Source: Aeromonas allosaccharophila
GTDB taxonomy: Bacteria; Pseudomonadota; Gammaproteobacteria; Enterobacterales; Aeromonadaceae
DNA: 64,000 bases
NCBI RefSeq assembly: GCF_000819685.1
Contig: NZ_CDBR01000053.1
Span: forward strand, 124,001-188,000
Reading direction: 5' to 3'
Below are positions 9,282 to 18,764 of the stretch, piece by piece (within the stretch, counting starts at the first letter, position 1; every line of letters starts with the position of its first letter). The notes under the pieces are model-generated. The model had not been told where the DNA came from, made no database searches, and worked only from the letters and a program-made list of their open reading frames with translations. A program made the translations under genes and the position numbers.

Positions 9282-9366
9282 TGGTGGAGGGAGAAGGATT
9301 CGAACCTTCGAAGGCAGAGCCGTCAGATTTACAGTCTGATCCCTTTGGCCGCTCGGGAACCCCTCC
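9282..9366 (-). tRNA. tRNA-Tyr (GTA), copy 2
   Basis: The 85-base class II tRNA has a GGAGGGG acceptor arm, a GTA anticodon in CTGTAAATC, a long variable arm, a T-loop GGTTCGAATCC and an encoded CCA. It is identical in sequence to the copy 34 bases away. Confidence 0.97.
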
Positions 9367-9400
9367 ACGGGGTATTGCTTTCAATTTGTCGCACTTGAAA

Positions 9401-9485
9401 TGGTGGAGGGAGAAGGATTCGAACCTTCGAAGGCAGAGCCGTCAGATTTACAGTCTGATCCCTTTGGCCGCTCGGGAACCCCTCC
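9401..9485 (-). tRNA. tRNA-Tyr (GTA), copy 1
   Basis: The same 85-base sequence as the neighbour, including GTA anticodon, long variable arm and encoded CCA. On the minus strand this copy is transcribed first. The arrangement resembles the tandem tRNA-Tyr genes of other gamma-proteobacteria. Confidence 0.97.
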
Positions 9486-9609
9486 ACAAGTGCGAGGCGC
9501 ATACTAACAGATCTTCTGGTTTTGTGAACCCCCAAGCAGGATTTTTCCATTAAAAGAATTGGATTTGTGGCCGATAACCAGTGAAATCGCCATTTTCGAG
9601 AGTTATCTC

Positions 9610-10119
9610 ATGCTGCCCAGTTCAATCCGTAATCACCTGCTCGTTGATGAGGGCCAGTTGGGGCAGCGCCTCAACCGTGACCTGCAGCATGGCGATCGGG
9701 CGGATTTCCGGTTGCATCTGGCCTTGCTCACCGACGCGGTGGAAGAGCAGCCCTGGTTTGATGCCAAACCGGCGGTCAGTTCCCAGAGCCGTGACTGGCG
9801 TCCGCACTTTGACTTGAGACCGGCAGAGGTGCTGGTGGCTGAAGGGGCTGGGAGTGACTGCAGTGCCATCAATGAGCGGTTGCAACAGGGGGGAAGCATG
9901 GTGGATGTGCGGCTCTGGCTGGCGCTGCAAACGCCGCCGCTGGCGGTCAAGCAACCGCTGCTGGATGAGGCTGTCTACGACAACCTGTCGCCGCTGGCGC
10001 GGGAGCGGTTGCAAGGAAAGCTGGCCGATATGCCACGCCAGGAGGATCCGTTGGTACTGTTGCCGATCCTCGACCGTTTGCAACAGGGGGTGGATACCCG
10101 GTTGCACTGGCTCAGTTGA
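9610..10119 (+). CDS. hypothetical protein
   Basis: From the ATG at 9610 the product has 169 residues, beginning MLPSSIRNHLLVDEG; a TTG at 9559 would add 17 residues with no visible ribosome site. It is a soluble, acidic protein rich in Leu, Gln and Asp, without signal peptide or membrane segment, and contains a VRLWLALQTPPL segment. I do not recognise the family. It lies between the tRNA genes and raiA, which points the other way. The hairpin at 10173 probably terminates both. Confidence 0.65.
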   Translation: MLPSSIRNHLLVDEGQLGQRLNRDLQHGDRADFRLHLALLTDAVEEQPWFDAKPAVSSQSRDWRPHFDLRPAEVLVAEGAGSDCSAINERLQQGGSMVDVRLWLALQTPPLAVKQPLLDEAVYDNLSPLARERLQGKLADMPRQEDPLVLLPILDRLQQGVDTRLHWLS

Positions 10120-10172
10120 TGGCGCCTGCTCACTGGTGTAACGCGGTGCTTATCGGGCAAATCACAGGCAAC

Positions 10173-10197
10173 AAAAAGGCGGGTAACCCCGCCTTTA
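10173..10197. terminator. bidirectional terminator between convergent genes
   Basis: AAAGGCGGG-TAAC-CCCGCCTTT, with a run of five T on the minus strand just after the raiA stop. Confidence 0.85.
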
Positions 10198-10230
10198 TGC
10201 TCGCTGAATTTTTAGCCTTGCGGCATGCTA

Positions 10231-10569
10231 TCAAGCGTCGGCTTCATCCGGTTGCGGCTGCTCTTTGAGGGCGGCGTTGGCGCGACGGGCAATCGGCTTC
10301 TCGGTGTGACGATTGAGTTGGCGCTCCAGCTTTTGACCCAGTTCGTTGATGGCGGCGTAGAGATCCTCATGCTCTGCCTGGGCAAACAGTTTGCCGTTGG
10401 GGATGCCAGCACTGGCTTCGACAGTGAACATCAGACGCTCTTTGGAAACAATCACATGGGGTGTGATGAGAGGCACCTGAAGACGTTCGAGCTTTTCAAA
10501 ACGGGATTCGATGCGCTCGCGGATAGCCGGGGTGATGTCGATGATTTTGCTGGTAATTTCGATTTTCAT
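10231..10569 (-). CDS. raiA: ribosome-associated inhibitor / hibernation promoting factor
   Basis: The 112-residue protein is a short-type HPF/RaiA: MKIEITSKIIDITPAIRERIE at the start, HVIVSKERLMFTVEA in the middle, EDLYAAINELGQKLERQLNRH at the end, and a short acidic tail as in YfiA rather than in the shorter E. coli Hpf. Such proteins bind the 30S subunit at the A and P sites and stop translation in stationary phase or cold. The ATG at 10569 is preceded by GGGGGC. The CRP site 65 bases upstream agrees with cAMP-CRP control known for E. coli raiA. Confidence 0.92.
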   Translation of the reverse strand: MKIEITSKIIDITPAIRERIESRFEKLERLQVPLITPHVIVSKERLMFTVEASAGIPNGKLFAQAEHEDLYAAINELGQKLERQLNRHTEKPIARRANAALKEQPQPDEADA

Positions 10570-10937
10570 ATTGGCCCCCTTCGGGTCGTCTTGCTTGTGT
10601 CTTCACCTTCAGATTACTCATTGGTAAAGATTGAAATGTGATCCATGTCACATAACCTTCCCTTGGCTATTCAGCAACTTATAAATTGTGATCTTTTCCG
10701 GTTTCGTGCCAAAAACAGCTTGAGCTCCATGAAACTGGCAGGCAGTATGACGGGAATAGGATCGTTTCTGTCCCTTCTTGGCAGCACTTCGTGTCGACCT
10801 CATGTCCGGTTTCCACTGCTTGATATCGCATGTTTGTACTCTTCCCTCGCAACCGCTGATCTGATGAGTGGATGCAGGGGGCGTTGCTGTGCCCGATGGG
10901 ACATCAAACGTGGTTGGTTGTTGTGTTGGAGTGGTAA
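10570..10937. other. intergenic region between raiA and the GGDEF-EAL gene
   Basis: Apart from the CRP site near the raiA side I see no gene here. An open frame from 10645 has unusual composition (many Cys, Trp and Arg) and runs into the next gene, so it is not supported. The region should carry both divergent promoters. Confidence 0.4.
10634..10655 (-). promoter_or_regulatory. CRP binding site upstream of raiA
   Basis: AAA-TGTGA-TCCATG-TCACA-TAA matches the CRP consensus at both half-sites with the correct 6-base spacer, 65 bases before the raiA start. Confidence 0.8.
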
Positions 10938-13442
10938 ATGAAGCAGCAAGCCACGCAAGTTATGTGGTTTTTCGATCGGCAACATGATCAGTGGAGTCTC
11001 TCTGATCAGGGGGCCTACCAGCAGTGGCAAGGGGAGGGCAATCATCCCTGGGCCGCTCGCCTGTTACCGGAAGATGAGGCAGGCTTTGCCGACTTTCTCG
11101 TCCGGCTTCATGAATCACATCTGCCAGAGCAATTCATCGGTCATCTGAAAGATGATCAGGGTCAGCTTAACCATGTGCTCTGGAGCGGCCAATTTGTGCC
11201 CACCCAGCAGATCTGCTGTGGCTGGCTGGCCCCGCTCGATACCGCCAACAGCGCGGTCTCCTCCCTCAACCTCTCTTTGCCGTTGCTGCAAACCACTCTG
11301 CTCACCCAGTTGGCGCAGGCGCTCTCTGCCCGCACCGGGCTCGACTTCTTCAATACCCTGGTCAGCCAGCTGGCTCACATCCTCAAGGTGGATGCGGTCT
11401 GGGTGGGGGAGCTGTGCGGTGCCGACCGGGTCAGGGTGCTGGCCGCCGACGGGCTGGCGCAGAAGGATTACCCGCTGGCGGGCTCACCCTGTCAGGAGCT
11501 CTACAAGCAAGGTGCCATCTGTTTCGAGGTGATCGACGAGTCGCAGGAGTATCAACCCTGGCTGGCGGCCGGGCAGACTTACTATGGTCAGCCGCTGTTT
11601 GATGCCAGAGGTCAACTTCTGGGTCACCTGGCGCTGCTCTATTCGGCCCCGGCAGATACCCGCAACCTCACGTCGGTGCTCAATACCTTCTCGGTACGGA
11701 TGGTGGCCGAGCTGGAGCGGCTGCAATCCGATGCCCAGATGCGCCTCTCTGCCGTTGCATTCGAGACCCACGAAGGGATCATCATCACGGATCCGGGGTT
11801 CAAGATCCTGCGGGTCAACAACGCCTTCAGCCAGATCACCGGCTTTGACAGCCAGTCGGTACTGGGCCTGCATCTGGAAGAGGATCTCTGGCCAAATCTG
11901 GGGGGATTGGGCTACGAGCTCAACACCCTCAGCCGCTGGCAGGGAGAGACCCAGCGTCGCCACGTCGATGGTCACACCTATCCCCAGTGGGAGATAGTGA
12001 CGCCGGTGCAGGATGAGAAAGGGGTGATCAGCCACTTTGTCATCTGCTTCGAGGATATCTCAGAGCGCAAGGCGGCCGAGCGGCGCATTCAGGATCTCGC
12101 CTATTACGACGAGCTGACCGGATTGCCCAACCGCCGTCAGCTGCACGAAACCTTGGTGCAGACCTTCAACGAGTCGGTCCGCGACGGCCTGATTGGTGCG
12201 CTGCTCTTTATCGATCTCGATCACTTCAAGACCATCAACGACTCCCTCGGCCACGCCACCGGTGACTGGCTGCTCAAGGAGGTCGCCGCTCGCCTCAAAC
12301 GGCTGGTGCGACAGGGGGATTGTCTGGCACGTCTCGGCGGTGACGAGTTTGTACTGTTGCTGCCGTCGCTCTCGGCTAGCCCGCCCCAGGCGGAGATGCA
12401 AGCCGATATCATTGCCGAGCGCCTCATCACCGAGATTGCCGCCCCTTATACCTATGTGGGACAGGTGTTGCACATCGGCGCCAGCGTCGGCATAACTTTG
12501 TTTCCGGATCGGGAGCAGGGGGTCGATGATCTGCTCAAGCAGGCAGATACCGCCATGTATCAGGCCAAGTCCGCTGGCCGCAAGACCCGTCGCTTCTTCG
12601 ATGCCTCGATGCAGCAGCAGGCGGATCGCCGTCTGCTCATTCACAACGAACTGCGCAATGCCCTCAGCCAGCAAGAGCTGACCCTCTACTATCAGCCCCA
12701 GCATATGGTCGATGGCGGCGATATCATCGGTGTCGAGGCGCTCATTCGCTGGCAGCCGGCCGGTCGCTCGCTGGTCTCGCCGGCCGAATTTATCCCCATC
12801 GCCGAGGAGACGGACCTGATTGTCGATATCGGTAACTGGGTGCTGCACGAGGCGTGTGCCCAGTATGTGCTGTGGGAGGAGAACGGCATCCACATTCCGC
12901 AGATCTCGGTCAACGTCAGTGCCAAGCAGTTCCATGCCGCCGATTTTGTCGAGCGGATCCATGATGTGCTGGCGCAAACCGGCATGGATCCGGCCTGCCT
13001 CAATCTGGAGATCACCGAATCCGTGGTGCTGGGCCACGCCGAGGACACCATCAGCAAGATGACCGAGCTCAAGGAGCTCGGCATCAGCTTTGCCATCGAC
13101 GATTTTGGCGCCGGTTACTCCTCCTTGAGCTATCTCAAGCGACTGCCTGCCGATGAGCTCAAGATCGACCGCTCCTTCATTCAGGACATCCCGAAAGATG
13201 GCGACAACATGGCCATCGTCGAGGCGGTGATCGCCATGGCGCGCCATATGGGGTTCAACGTCACGGCGGAAGGGGTGGAATCCCGTCAGCAACTGGAGTT
13301 TCTCAAGGCGCAGGGGTGCAGTTTCTATCAAGGCTATCTTGCCTCCAAGCCGCTGCCGGTGCCCTATCTGGAGAAATATGTACAGCGGCTGACCAGACCG
13401 GAGCCGCTACGCGAAATGCAGCTGAGCAGTGCAGAAAAATAG
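10938..13442 (+). CDS. cyclic di-GMP signalling protein, GAF-PAS-GGDEF-EAL
   Basis: The 834-residue cytoplasmic protein has an N-terminal region without clear family, a GAF domain (about 120-265), a PAS domain (about 275-390, VNNAFSQITGFD), a GGDEF domain with intact GGDEF at 467-471, and an EAL domain with EAL at 600-602 and the DDFGAGYSSL loop. Both catalytic motifs look intact, so it could make and break cyclic di-GMP; which activity dominates cannot be told. No membrane segment is seen, so the GAF and PAS domains would sense a cytoplasmic signal. It is transcribed alone. Confidence 0.92.
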   Translation: MKQQATQVMWFFDRQHDQWSLSDQGAYQQWQGEGNHPWAARLLPEDEAGFADFLVRLHESHLPEQFIGHLKDDQGQLNHVLWSGQFVPTQQICCGWLAPLDTANSAVSSLNLSLPLLQTTLLTQLAQALSARTGLDFFNTLVSQLAHILKVDAVWVGELCGADRVRVLAADGLAQKDYPLAGSPCQELYKQGAICFEVIDESQEYQPWLAAGQTYYGQPLFDARGQLLGHLALLYSAPADTRNLTSVLNTFSVRMVAELERLQSDAQMRLSAVAFETHEGIIITDPGFKILRVNNAFSQITGFDSQSVLGLHLEEDLWPNLGGLGYELNTLSRWQGETQRRHVDGHTYPQWEIVTPVQDEKGVISHFVICFEDISERKAAERRIQDLAYYDELTGLPNRRQLHETLVQTFNESVRDGLIGALLFIDLDHFKTINDSLGHATGDWLLKEVAARLKRLVRQGDCLARLGGDEFVLLLPSLSASPPQAEMQADIIAERLITEIAAPYTYVGQVLHIGASVGITLFPDREQGVDDLLKQADTAMYQAKSAGRKTRRFFDASMQQQADRRLLIHNELRNALSQQELTLYYQPQHMVDGGDIIGVEALIRWQPAGRSLVSPAEFIPIAEETDLIVDIGNWVLHEACAQYVLWEENGIHIPQISVNVSAKQFHAADFVERIHDVLAQTGMDPACLNLEITESVVLGHAEDTISKMTELKELGISFAIDDFGAGYSSLSYLKRLPADELKIDRSFIQDIPKDGDNMAIVEAVIAMARHMGFNVTAEGVESRQQLEFLKAQGCSFYQGYLASKPLPVPYLEKYVQRLTRPEPLREMQLSSAEK

Positions 13443-13541
13443 TCCCTGCTCCCCGCTGTAGCGCTGCCCGGCAACGGGTAGAATGAGAGGCAGTAGACCC
13501 ACCGCCACCGGGCGGTGTATTGCCCTCAATGGAGATGTTCA

Positions 13542-15443
13542 GTGAAAGCTGTATGGGGAATTGTTTTGTCGGCGCTGTTTGTGCCGACCCTGATGGCGCA
13601 GACTGCCGACCAGACGCTCTACCGTCAGGCGTATGACGCCGTGCGGGCCAATGATCAGGCTCGTTTCCAGCAAATTCGTGCCCGGTTGACCCATTATCCG
13701 CTGCTGCCCTATCTCGATTACTATCAGCTCGCCTTTCGTCCGGGGGCGGCCGATTACAACGATGTGACCCGCTTTATCCGCCAGCATGGGGATACCCCCC
13801 AGTCCAACCGGCTGGAGCGCAGCTATCTGACCTATCTGGCCCAGAGCCAGCAGTGGTCGCAGTTCCTGCGCTTCTATCCGGCCAAGCCGAGCTCCACCGA
13901 TCTGCTCTGCATGCACTATCAGGCGCTCTATTACACCGGCAAGCCGAAAGAGGCGTTGCAGGGAGCGGGCAAGATCTGGATGAGCGGACAATCCCGCCCC
14001 GATGCCTGCTCCCCGCTGTTCCAGCTGTGGCAGGCATCCGGTCAGCGTACCCAGGAGAAGATCTGGCAGCGGATGACGCTGGCGTTCGAAGCGGAAAACC
14101 CCAATCTGATCCGCCACCTTGGCGCGACCCTGGGAAGCGGCTTGCAGATCTATGGCGATCAGATGGTGACCCTGTTCGAGCAACCCGCCAAGGCGATGAA
14201 TCCAGCCTATTTCAGCAACAACCCCTATTCACGCAAGCTGCTCTCCCTCGGTTTGACTCGCTATGCCAATCAGGAGCCGGAGTCGGTGCTGCGCCAGCTG
14301 GCGCTGTTCCGTAGCCGTTTCGGCCTGACCCAGGCCGAGGTGAAACCGGTAGAGCGTGCCATTGCCCGCCGTCTGTTGCTGGATCGCGCCATTGCCCAGC
14401 GCAGCTGGGTAGACAGCACGGTGAAAAAGCTGGCGGATCCTGATATCACCGAGCTGCGGGCACGACTAGCCATCTGGGAGCAGGATTGGCGTGGCCTCTC
14501 CGGCTGGGTGAAGATGATGCCGATGGCCCGCCAGAAAGAGGATCGCTGGCGCTACTGGATGGCGCGCTCTCTTGAAGTGCAGGGGCAGCAAAAACCGGCG
14601 CGGGATCTCTATCTGGAGACCGCCAACCTGCGCGGTTTCTATGGCTTTATGGCCGCCCAGCGTACCGGTGTGCCCTATCGCATGAAGAACCAGAGCGTCA
14701 AGCATGTACCGGACTGGCGTACTGCCAGCCAGCGCTGGCCCTTCCTGTTGCGAGTACGCGAGCTGTTGTCGATGAACGAGATTGCGGCGGCCCGCTCGGA
14801 GTGGATCCACAACATGGATCGCAATCCGGTTGCCCAGCGCATCGAGTTTGGCCATATCGCCCTCAATCAGGGGTGGCACGAGCTGGCCATTCTCGCCAGC
14901 ATTCGCGCCGAAGCGTGGGATGCTCTCGACCTGCGCTTCCCGCTGCCGCTCAAGCGCACCTTCTCCCAGATGGCGCAAGAGCGCACCATGAACACCAGCC
15001 TGCTCTATGCCATCTCCCGTCAGGAGAGTGCCCTCTATCCGCTGGCCCAGTCGCCGGTGGGGGCGCGCGGCCTGATGCAGCTGATGCCGGCTACCGCCAA
15101 GGAGACCGCCGGCAAGCTGGGAGTGCCTTATCGCAACGAGCAGCAACTGTTTGATCCGGCGATGAATATTCGCCTCGGTAGCGCCTATCTCAAGCGCTTG
15201 CTGGATGTCTATGACGGCAACCGGATCCTGGCGGCGGCCGCCTACAACGCCGGGCCGGGCCGGGTAAAACGCTGGCGTGATCAGAGTGACAACAAGCCGA
15301 TGGACGTGTGGCTCGAGAGCATCCCGTACAAGGAGACCCGCAACTACGTCCAAAACGTGTTGTCGTTCGATCTCATCTATCAGCACAAGTTGCAGCAGCC
15401 GCTGCGCTTCATGTCGGAGCGGGAGCTCAATCACGCCTATTGA
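13542..15443 (+). CDS. slt: soluble lytic murein transglycosylase (Slt70)
   Basis: The product of 633 residues starts at a GTG (13542) preceded by GGAGA. A signal peptide (VWGIVLSALFVPTLMAQ) leads to a long alpha-helical U domain and a C-terminal SLT domain with catalytic Glu495 in SRQESALYP, then the GLMQLMPATA and YNAGPGRV motifs. It cleaves peptidoglycan between MurNAc and GlcNAc in the periplasm, forming 1,6-anhydro ends. Length and domain order match E. coli Slt (645). The frame extends 9 codons upstream to another GTG that lacks a ribosome site. Confidence 0.94.
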   Translation: MKAVWGIVLSALFVPTLMAQTADQTLYRQAYDAVRANDQARFQQIRARLTHYPLLPYLDYYQLAFRPGAADYNDVTRFIRQHGDTPQSNRLERSYLTYLAQSQQWSQFLRFYPAKPSSTDLLCMHYQALYYTGKPKEALQGAGKIWMSGQSRPDACSPLFQLWQASGQRTQEKIWQRMTLAFEAENPNLIRHLGATLGSGLQIYGDQMVTLFEQPAKAMNPAYFSNNPYSRKLLSLGLTRYANQEPESVLRQLALFRSRFGLTQAEVKPVERAIARRLLLDRAIAQRSWVDSTVKKLADPDITELRARLAIWEQDWRGLSGWVKMMPMARQKEDRWRYWMARSLEVQGQQKPARDLYLETANLRGFYGFMAAQRTGVPYRMKNQSVKHVPDWRTASQRWPFLLRVRELLSMNEIAAARSEWIHNMDRNPVAQRIEFGHIALNQGWHELAILASIRAEAWDALDLRFPLPLKRTFSQMAQERTMNTSLLYAISRQESALYPLAQSPVGARGLMQLMPATAKETAGKLGVPYRNEQQLFDPAMNIRLGSAYLKRLLDVYDGNRILAAAAYNAGPGRVKRWRDQSDNKPMDVWLESIPYKETRNYVQNVLSFDLIYQHKLQQPLRFMSERELNHAY

Positions 15444-15620
15444 GTCGGGGGCCGCCCGCCGGCCCCTGTTTTCAAATTTCCCTGCCGCCGCGTATCATCG
15501 GGTAAGGTTCTGTTACCAAAGGAAACATGCCCGGTGACCTGGCTCAGGGAATTACATCAGGCTGCAGGGTATACTCAGGCGTCGGCACCGACAGGTTCCC
15601 CCACAATAAAGGAATGGATA

Positions 15621-16619
15621 GTGGCAACGATTAAAGACGTTTCTCAGCTGGCAAATGTGTCTATCTCCACCGTGTCACGCGTTATCAACAACACGGCACA
15701 GGTAGCACCGGAAAAGCGTGAGGCCGTATTGGCGGCCATGAAGGAACTGAATTTTCGACCCAACAGTTTTGCTCAGGCACTGGTCAGCAAGCGTTCCAAC
15801 TGCATTGGCGTGCTGGTCGGCGACCTCTGCGGTGGCCCCTTCTTTGCCCAGATGATGCGTGGCATCGAGACCATGGTCGATCAGGCCAACAAGTTCACCA
15901 TCGTCATGTCTGGCAACCATGATATCGCCCGCGAGCGTCATGCGATTCAGGCGCTGCTGCAGCGTCAGTGCGATGCGCTGATCCTCCATAGCAAGGCGCT
16001 GCCGGACGAGGAGCTGAGCGAGCTGGCGGCAGGCTCTACCCCCATTGTCTTTATCAACCGCCAGGTACCCGGGGCCGAAGATCGCTGCGTCTGGTTAGAC
16101 AATAAGGCCGGGATCACCACCGCGTGCCAGCACTTGCTGGATGCCGGTCATCGCAAAATCGCCTTTATAACCTCCGATGATGAAGAGTTTGTCGATGGCT
16201 TGCAGCGGATGGCGGGCTATACCCAGACCCTGGCCAGAGCCGGAATTCCTCTGGAGCCCGCATTGATTGGCCGTGGCTTTGCCGACGAGAACGGCGGTTA
16301 TGTGGCGATGTGCGAACTGCTGGCCCGTGGCGTCGAGTTCACCGCCGTGCTCGGTTTCAACGATGCCATGGTGGCGGGGGCTATCTCCTGCCTGCTGGAG
16401 CGTGGCTACAAGATCCCGCAGCAGGTGTCGGTGGTGGGGTTTGACGATATTCCCTACGCCCGCTACATCTATCCCAAGCTCACTACGGTACGTTACCCCA
16501 TCGAGGAGATGGGCAGCCGCGCTGCCGAGCTGGCGCTGCGCCTGCTCGATCACAAACCGGTGGACGGCCTGGCGCTCAAGTTTGAAGCCCAGCTGGTGGA
16601 GCGTGAGTCGGTCGCCTGA
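15621..16619 (+). CDS. LacI/GalR-family transcriptional regulator
   Basis: From the GTG at 15621 (GGA ribosome site about 9 bases upstream) the product has 332 residues. It begins MATIKDVSQLANVSISTVSRVINN, the LacI-type helix-turn-helix with hinge FRPNSFAQAL, followed by a periplasmic-binding-protein-like sensor domain. Several segments (AALLFALVGD-type core, PFFAQMMRGIE, TAVLGFNDAM, GFDDIPYARYIYPKLTTVRYPI) resemble GalR/GalS closely, but no galactose gene is nearby, so the effector is unknown. It follows slt in the same direction at 177 bases. Confidence 0.88.
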   Translation: MATIKDVSQLANVSISTVSRVINNTAQVAPEKREAVLAAMKELNFRPNSFAQALVSKRSNCIGVLVGDLCGGPFFAQMMRGIETMVDQANKFTIVMSGNHDIARERHAIQALLQRQCDALILHSKALPDEELSELAAGSTPIVFINRQVPGAEDRCVWLDNKAGITTACQHLLDAGHRKIAFITSDDEEFVDGLQRMAGYTQTLARAGIPLEPALIGRGFADENGGYVAMCELLARGVEFTAVLGFNDAMVAGAISCLLERGYKIPQQVSVVGFDDIPYARYIYPKLTTVRYPIEEMGSRAAELALRLLDHKPVDGLALKFEAQLVERESVA

Positions 16620-16641
16620 CGTGCGTCAAACAGCGAATAAC

Positions 16642-16675
16642 AACGTGGCCCCATCGGGGCCACGTTTGTTTTTGC
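16642..16675. terminator. strong bidirectional terminator
   Basis: AACGTGGCCCC-ATC-GGGGCCACGTT followed by TGTTTTTG, between the convergent LacI-type gene and TonB-dependent receptor gene. Confidence 0.88.
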
Positions 16676-16698
16676 TTGTTGTCTGCTTGTCGGCCCGT

Positions 16699-18651
16699 TT
16701 AGAAGCGGGCTGAGCCGCTGACGTAGTAGCTGCGACCCGGTTCGACGTTCTGGAAGACAGTATCTTTCTCTTGCAGGCGCACATCGGTCAGGTTGGTGAT
16801 CCCCAATCGAAGATCAAAGTTCTCGGTGACCTTGAAGCCGGTGCCGAGATCGAAGGTCTGATAGCTGGGTAGCTTGTGCAGCACCACCGCCTTGTTGACG
16901 GTCTGCTCGGCAAACTGGGTACCGGTGTAGGTAGTGCCAACGAAGGCATTGACCCGCTCGGTGGCCTGCCAGGTGATCTTGGCGTTGGCCTTGTGTTCCG
17001 GCCGCTCGGGCAGGGCCTGACCCTGATCGCCCTCAGCCTTCAGGTAGGTGTAGTTGGCGCCGAGGTTGATATCGTCGGTCAGATCGAGCTTGCCGGTCAG
17101 TTCCAGCCCCTTGGTAGTGGCTTTCTCAAGGTTGTACCAGGTGCGGTCAGTGGAGTTCGGCAACTGCTTGAAGGTGAGCATATCGTCGATGTCGGAGTAG
17201 AAGAGGGTGGCGCTGGTCTCCCAGAGCCCTTCTCCTGCTATGACACCCAGCTCGTAGTTGGTGCTGGTTTCCGGCTTGACCTTGTCGCTGCCATAGATGC
17301 GGCAGCTGCCGCCGCAGCTCTCGATGCTGTAGCCGTTGGAGTACTGGTGCGGGGCCGGCGCCTTGAAGGCCTGACTGACGCCGCCCTTGACGGTCACCAC
17401 CTCGTTCATCTCATAGACCAGATAGCCGCGCGGGGTGAAGTGGCTGCCGTAGATCTCGTGATGATCGTAACGGCCACCCAGCGTGAAGGTCAGGCTATCG
17501 GTCAGGCCAATTTCGTCTTGGGCGAACAGCGCCTCCTGGGAGTGGCTCTCTTTGCCGCCGATATCCTTGTAGCTCACCGTATCCACCAGCTCCCGATCCA
17601 GATATTCACCACCCAGGGTCAGGTAGTGGTTGGCCAGCGCCAGGTTGGTATAGCCCTTGAGGGTCAAGGTGTTCTCTTCCAGCTCCCGCTGCTGCGGGGC
17701 CGAGTAGCTGGTATTGAAATCGTCGATCTGGGAGGTTTCATAGTTGGCCATGACGGTGGTGTCACCCCAACTCCAGTTCCCCTTGTGAGTCAGACCAAAC
17801 AGGTTGCGATCGTTCTGCTGCTGGCGGCTGTGCACCTTGTTGCCGGTCTTGCGGAAGATATCGAGGGGCCGCTCATCCTGATTGTAGAGATAGTCAAACT
17901 CGAAGCGCTGCTGCTCATCCACCAGCCAGCTCAGGGTAGAGGCGAAGTTGCGGGTCTGTTTGGCTTCGATAAGGGGGATGCCGTCAGCAGCTTCGGTGGG
18001 GGTCCAGGCTTGACGGTCATACACCTCGCCGTTCATCCGGATCAGCAGGTTGTCGGTCAGCGGGCCGGTAAAGCCCAGGTTGGTTCTGTGCTGATCGCCG
18101 CCATCCTTGCCCTCGATGGCCTTGAAGTCGGCATCGGCCGCCCCTTGCCAGGTTTTGCCCGGCTGTTTGGTGATGATGTTGATGACACCACCGATGGCAT
18201 CGGAGCCGTAAAGCGCCGACATGGGGCCACGGATCACCTCGACCCGCTGGATCATGCCAAGGGGCACCGGGGTGTTGTCGAAGTTGCCGCCGCGCCACAG
18301 GGCATTGGAGGAGGAGAGGCGTTTGCCATCCACCAGCACTAGCGTGTACTTGCCCGACATGCCGCGAATGCCGATATCGCTGCGACCATTGGTGTCAGCT
18401 TCGGCCTGAATGCCCACTTCGTGGCGCAGCAGGTCGGCAAGGTCATTGACCGGTGCGGCGGCGATCTGTTCTGCCGTGATGACAGAGATGGAGGCTGGTG
18501 CCGAGCGGGTATTGTGCGCCGTGGTGGTGACGGTGATCACCTCATCGGCTTGAGGCGCGTTGTTGGCGGCGATCGCTTGCTGGGTCAGCAGGGTGACGAT
18601 GGTGGTGGCCAGCAGGCTGGGAGCGATAAAACGGGAGGCTGAGAATTTCAT
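16699..18651 (-). CDS. TonB-dependent receptor, FepA/CirA type
   Basis: The 650-residue protein has a signal peptide (LLATTIVTLLTQQAIAA), a TonB box (DEVITVTT), a plug domain (SISVITAEQI to GGVINIITK, with VEVIRGPMSALYGSDA) and a barrel ending in a terminal aromatic (YYVSGSARF). It would import an iron complex, most likely a catecholate siderophore or colicin-I-receptor-type ligand, across the outer membrane using TonB energy. A Fur box lies 22 bases upstream. A divergent gene of unknown function starts on the other side of the same operator. Confidence 0.9.
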   Translation of the reverse strand: MKFSASRFIAPSLLATTIVTLLTQQAIAANNAPQADEVITVTTTAHNTRSAPASISVITAEQIAAAPVNDLADLLRHEVGIQAEADTNGRSDIGIRGMSGKYTLVLVDGKRLSSSNALWRGGNFDNTPVPLGMIQRVEVIRGPMSALYGSDAIGGVINIITKQPGKTWQGAADADFKAIEGKDGGDQHRTNLGFTGPLTDNLLIRMNGEVYDRQAWTPTEAADGIPLIEAKQTRNFASTLSWLVDEQQRFEFDYLYNQDERPLDIFRKTGNKVHSRQQQNDRNLFGLTHKGNWSWGDTTVMANYETSQIDDFNTSYSAPQQRELEENTLTLKGYTNLALANHYLTLGGEYLDRELVDTVSYKDIGGKESHSQEALFAQDEIGLTDSLTFTLGGRYDHHEIYGSHFTPRGYLVYEMNEVVTVKGGVSQAFKAPAPHQYSNGYSIESCGGSCRIYGSDKVKPETSTNYELGVIAGEGLWETSATLFYSDIDDMLTFKQLPNSTDRTWYNLEKATTKGLELTGKLDLTDDINLGANYTYLKAEGDQGQALPERPEHKANAKITWQATERVNAFVGTTYTGTQFAEQTVNKAVVLHKLPSYQTFDLGTGFKVTENFDLRLGITNLTDVRLQEKDTVFQNVEPGRSYYVSGSARF

Positions 18652-18672
18652 TATTTACATCTTCCATAACAT

Positions 18673-18691
18673 TCAAATGATAAGCATTATC
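18673..18691. promoter_or_regulatory. Fur box upstream of the TonB-dependent receptor
   Basis: TCAAATGATAAGCATTATC agrees with the 19-base Fur consensus at 15 positions, and a further ATTATC repeat follows. It lies between divergent genes and may control both. Confidence 0.85.
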
Positions 18692-18764
18692 ATTATCTCG
18701 GCTATCTTGTTCCGTTCGCAACACTTTTTTACTGACGAGCTGACGAGCTGACGGGGCGGGTACG

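Noticed and set aside
10645-10941. 98-residue ORF between raiA and the GGDEF gene
   Set aside because: Odd composition rich in Cys/Arg/Trp, overlaps a CRP site and the next start; no ribosome site.
12060-13331. 423-residue open frame antisense to the GGDEF-EAL gene
   Set aside because: Shadow of the EAL/GGDEF coding region.
16876-18342. 488-residue open frame antisense to the TonB-dependent receptor
   Set aside because: The sense strand encodes an unmistakable receptor; the antisense has no domain.
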